Assembly: GCF_002287885.2 (NCBI RefSeq)
Contig: NZ_CP016768.2
Span: forward strand, 434,001-498,000
Direction: 5' to 3'
DNA length: 64,000 nt
DNA from: Candidatus Nanopelagicus limnes
GTDB lineage: Bacteria; Actinomycetota; Actinomycetes; Nanopelagicales; Nanopelagicaceae
Made by a program: the position numbers and the translations under genes. The notes beneath the pieces were generated by a model that was not told where the DNA came from, searched no databases, and was given only the letters and a program-made list of their open reading frames with translations. Below are positions 61,469 through 64,000 of this stretch, piece by piece (position 1 is the stretch's first letter; each line of letters begins with the position of its first letter).

Positions 61469-61773
61469 TGGTTTATACCGATATTGCCGTTCTGGCATTT
61501 TTGTTCTCGATAGTTTTTGATCTGTTTATCATTAAGGCGAGGTTAATACGGCGCGCTGTGTTTTGGACGAGCTATGCAATCATTTTGCCATTTCAGCTAA
61601 TAACTAATTGGTGGCTTACATCAAGAAAAATAGTTATGTATAGCCCAGATGCAATTATTGGAACTCGTATTGCATCTGCTCCGGCTGAAGATCTACTTTT
61701 TGGATTTGCCCTAATTCTATGTGTTATGAATATGTGGATATTCTGGGGCAGAAAAGGTATACAGAAAAAATAG
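61465..61773 (+). CDS. crtYd: Lycopene cyclase subunit CrtYd
   Basis: 102-residue, three-helix partner of CrtYc, with the corresponding PAEDLLFGF motif at 72-80. Starts with ATGA overlap onto crtYc, as expected for equal amounts. The stop abuts the convergent crtB stop with no spacer. Ring type (beta versus epsilon) cannot be decided from sequence alone. Confidence 0.9.
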   Translation: MMVYTDIAVLAFLFSIVFDLFIIKARLIRRAVFWTSYAIILPFQLITNWWLTSRKIVMYSPDAIIGTRIASAPAEDLLFGFALILCVMNMWIFWGRKGIQKK

Positions 61774-62685
61774 TTATTTCTTAAATTTCGCTCGCATATA
61801 CGCAGGCCCTGCGACCTTTAATCTACGCCAACTAGAAGTTTTTGCCCGCTTGTTAAACACTTCATAATCAATTTTTTCTACCTCATCAACAATTCCACAG
61901 TAGAGCTCACTCGCTGCCAAAATACATTCACGGCTTCCTGGGGTTAGCAACTTTATTCCAGAGTCAGACTCCTCTTGCAGCTTCCTAACTCTGAGAATTT
62001 GCTCCTTAAGTGCATTCCTTATTGCAGGTGTAAGCACTTTGTCCTCCAACATCGATCGTGTAACGCCATGGGCCACAAATTCAGAAACTGGTAGGTAAAC
62101 TCTTCCTCTGTCTAAGTCTTCACCAACATCTCTAATAAAATTTGCAAGTTGAAAAGCAACACCTAATTTTTCTGCTGCAATTTTGGCTTCGTTTAAACTG
62201 GAAGGGGAAACCGTACCTAATACATGAACCATTTGTAAGCCAATTACGGCTGCAGATCCATAAACATACTCATAAAGATCTTGATATGTTTGATACTCAG
62301 TAACAGTTAGATCCATTTTCATTGAGTGTAAAAAAGCTTCAAAATAGGCAATCGGAATATCAAATTTCATAGCAGTATCAACTAGTGCAGCCGCAATTGG
62401 ATCCTGACTGCTGCCTGCTCGAAGATCGCGCAGTACTTGATCGCCCCACGAAATTAGCGCAGTCGCTTTTTCTTCATCCGTCAGTGTTGAGTTCAGATCA
62501 TCAACTATTTCATCTGCATATCTGGCAAAACCATAAAGCGCGTGAACAAATGGTCGCTTTTCTTTTGGCAGCAACAAAGTGGCAAGATAATACGTTTTTC
62601 CGTGGAGTGAATTCAGCCTTTTACATTCAGTATATGAAGCTCGAAGCCTAGGATCTGTTATCCCAGCTGCGGTTAATTCATCCAT
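61774..62685 (-). CDS. crtB: Phytoene synthase CrtB
   Basis: Condenses two geranylgeranyl diphosphates to phytoene. 303 residues with the two Mg2+-binding aspartate motifs: DEIVDD at 58-63 and FIRDVGEDLDRGRVYLP near 178-194. ATG start three bases after the crtI stop, so crtI-crtB is one transcript. Convergent with crtYcd. Confidence 0.95.
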   Translation of the reverse strand: MDELTAAGITDPRLRASYTECKRLNSLHGKTYYLATLLLPKEKRPFVHALYGFARYADEIVDDLNSTLTDEEKATALISWGDQVLRDLRAGSSQDPIAAALVDTAMKFDIPIAYFEAFLHSMKMDLTVTEYQTYQDLYEYVYGSAAVIGLQMVHVLGTVSPSSLNEAKIAAEKLGVAFQLANFIRDVGEDLDRGRVYLPVSEFVAHGVTRSMLEDKVLTPAIRNALKEQILRVRKLQEESDSGIKLLTPGSRECILAASELYCGIVDEVEKIDYEVFNKRAKTSSWRRLKVAGPAYMRAKFKK

Positions 62686-62688
62686 CGA

Positions 62689-64000
62689 TTACTTAACTGG
62701 CCCAACAATTCTCTCAGCAGCTAATCTGCCTGAGATCAACACCATTGGAACTCCAACTCCCGGTTGAGTGCCAGAACCTGCAAACACAATATTTTCATAT
62801 CCCTTAGCAAGATTTCTCGGACGAAACGGTCCAGTTTGGAAAAAGGTATGGGCGCTAGCAAATGGTGCACCTTGCTCCATTCCTTGTTTCTGCCAATCCA
62901 GAGGAGTTGTCAATTGTTCAACTTCAATTCCAGCACCAAATCCTTCATAGCCACGAGCTTCTAAAGCTCGAATCATTTCATCTCGGTATTTAGGCGCAGT
63001 TACTTTCCAATCAATGTTGGCACTTAAATTTGGAGTTGGGAATAAAACATAATAAGAAGATTTACCAGCTGGTGCTAGATCAGGATCATCTTTTGATGGA
63101 ACTGTAACTAAAATACTTGGGTCGCTCATAAGTGTTTTCTTCTTAATTAATTCATCAAAGACACCATCCCAAGATTTTCCAAAATGAATATTGTGATGAG
63201 CAAGGTGGTCATAACTCTTATTTGATCCAACTAACAAAGTTGCACAAGATGGAGAGTATTTCAGGCGCTTGACCGACCTTGGTTGCCCGCCTAAGAGATC
63301 CTGCCAAGCAACTGGTAAATCTGGATTTAACACAACTACATCACAAGGTATGCGTTGCCCATCATCGGTTATAACGGCAGTCGCCCTGCCATTGCTTCGC
63401 TCTAGTGAAGTCACTGTTGTGTTGTATTTAAAAACAACTCCGTGCTTTTCGGCGGCTCCGGCTAATGCTCTTGGAACTGCATGCATTCCACCTTTAGGGA
63501 AAAAGACTCCATTGACTGAATCCATGTAGGCAATAACTGCATAAATTGCTAATGCTTGTTGTGGGCTAACGCCGGCGTACATCGCTTGGAAAGAATAAAC
63601 TTTTTGAGTTCTTGGGTCCTTTAAGAATTGATTTACTTTTGGAGCCAAACGTCTAAAGCCACCTAAGGCGATAAGTCTAGCCAAATTTGGAGTTAACAAA
63701 TTCAAAGGTGAATCAATATTTCTATCTATAAAGTCATTCATTTCATATTTATATAATTTCGTTACAAAATCTACATATCGTCCATAACCAGCTGCTTCAG
63801 CCGGGCTAATACTCTTTGCAATCTCTTCCTGCATCTGATTGGTATCTGCGTGAACATCAAGTTGGGAACCGTCATGGTAAAAAGCACGATACAAAGGTTT
63901 AAGAGGAATTAGTTCTAGCCAATCTTTTAAATCCTCACCAACGCAAGCCAGTGCATCTGCAATCAAATCTGGCATGGTCAAAACTGATGGTCCAGTATCA
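62689..64000 (-). CDS. crtI: Phytoene desaturase CrtI (5' end outside the window)
   Basis: FAD-dependent phytoene desaturase making lycopene. The frame is open to the right edge and reads DTGPSVLTMPDL, which is the conserved region some 60-70 residues into CrtI, so the TTG at 63981 is not the start and the FAD-binding N-terminus lies beyond 64000. The C-terminal signature GSGTQPGVGVPMVLISGRLAAE is near the end, roughly 10 residues from the stop. With CrtB and CrtYcd it gives beta-carotene, which could feed retinal synthesis for a rhodopsin. Confidence 0.94.
   Translation of the reverse strand, partial: DTGPSVLTMPDLIADALACVGEDLKDWLELIPLKPLYRAFYHDGSQLDVHADTNQMQEEIAKSISPAEAAGYGRYVDFVTKLYKYEMNDFIDRNIDSPLNLLTPNLARLIALGGFRRLAPKVNQFLKDPRTQKVYSFQAMYAGVSPQQALAIYAVIAYMDSVNGVFFPKGGMHAVPRALAGAAEKHGVVFKYNTTVTSLERSNGRATAVITDDGQRIPCDVVVLNPDLPVAWQDLLGGQPRSVKRLKYSPSCATLLVGSNKSYDHLAHHNIHFGKSWDGVFDELIKKKTLMSDPSILVTVPSKDDPDLAPAGKSSYYVLFPTPNLSANIDWKVTAPKYRDEMIRALEARGYEGFGAGIEVEQLTTPLDWQKQGMEQGAPFASAHTFFQTGPFRPRNLAKGYENIVFAGSGTQPGVGVPMVLISGRLAAERIVGPVK

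Noticed and set aside
63979-63981. TTG as the start of crtI
   Set aside because: The frame continues upstream to the window edge and encodes conserved CrtI sequence (DTGPSVL), so the gene is truncated by the window and not started here.
1-64000. CRISPR arrays, insertion sequences, prophage
   Set aside because: No regularly spaced repeats, transposase, integrase or phage structural genes were seen; the only tandem repeat is inside rpsP.

Overview
The window looks like one contiguous piece of chromosome from a small, A+T-rich actinobacterium. The assignment rests on gene order and domain architecture: hrcA-dnaJ-rsmE-HIT-phoH-ybeY-corC, gltX followed by tRNA-Gln/tRNA-Glu, an IclR (NdgR-type) regulator divergent from leuCD, a HupB with a histone H1-like tail, plsC-gpsA-ddl...thiL-rpmB-recG-rsmD-coaD, a SepIVA-like gene before DUF177-rpmF-rnc-mutM-smc-ftsY, and a two-gene lycopene cyclase. 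Low G+C (judged by eye), very tight packing, overlapping convergent genes and genes missing from familiar blocks suggest a streamlined freshwater planktonic lineage such as acI (Nanopelagicales). That placement is inference. No insertion sequence, prophage or CRISPR array was seen.

Layout. 1-3.8 kb: miaB (cut by the edge), miaA, dapF, hflX. 3.8-8.5 kb, minus strand: five-gene operon for hydroxyproline breakdown. 8.6-11.7 kb: small membrane protein, comEA, comEC. 11.7-24.3 kb: holA, rpsT, lepA, hemW, hrcA, dnaJ, rsmE, HIT, phoH, ybeY, CorC-like, FAH-family enzyme, gltX, then two tRNAs. 24.5-27.9 kb: ndgR, leuCD, hupB and a clear intrinsic terminator. 28-39 kb: plsC, gpsA, ddl, YbaK, a mini-PnuC-like protein, a Lrp/AsnC-type domain protein, thiL, rpmB, recG, rsmD, coaD, sepIVA-like, DUF177, rpmF (57 codons), rnc, mutM. 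39-46.5 kb: smc, ftsY, amtB, glnK, ffh. 46.6-50.4 kb: rpsP, lepB, rnhB, dprA, era. 50.3-57.9 kb: two EamA exporters, an HSL-type esterase, a pyrophosphate-type phosphofructokinase, class II DAHP synthase, ogt, threonine aldolase, nfo. 58-61.1 kb: pknB, a P-loop kinase and pnuT behind a TPP riboswitch. 61.1-64 kb: carotenoid genes crtYc, crtYd, crtB and crtI (cut by the edge). No gene-free stretch exceeds about 180 bases.

The most notable observations are: (1) an Smc whose two ATPase heads and both coiled-coil arms are present but whose hinge domain is missing, in a single intact frame; (2) a TPP riboswitch directing a PnuC-family (PnuT-like) transporter plus an uncharacterised P-loop kinase, which may be a thiamine-salvage kinase; (3) a repeated promoter layout in which a TANNNT -10 hexamer sits six or seven bases before the start codon, implying widespread leaderless transcription, while ribosomal-protein, hupB and amtB genes have leaders and Shine-Dalgarno sites; (4) a perfect match to the actinobacterial GlnR half-site upstream of amtB-glnK, without the usual glnD; (5) comEC and rnc reading frames that extend upstream of any ATG/GTG/TTG.

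Functionally the window mixes housekeeping (translation, RNA modification, secretion, repair) with traits suited to life on dissolved organic matter: hydroxyproline catabolism, DNA uptake (ComEA/ComEC/DprA), thiamine import, ammonium uptake, and carotenoids that could serve as pigment or retinal precursor.
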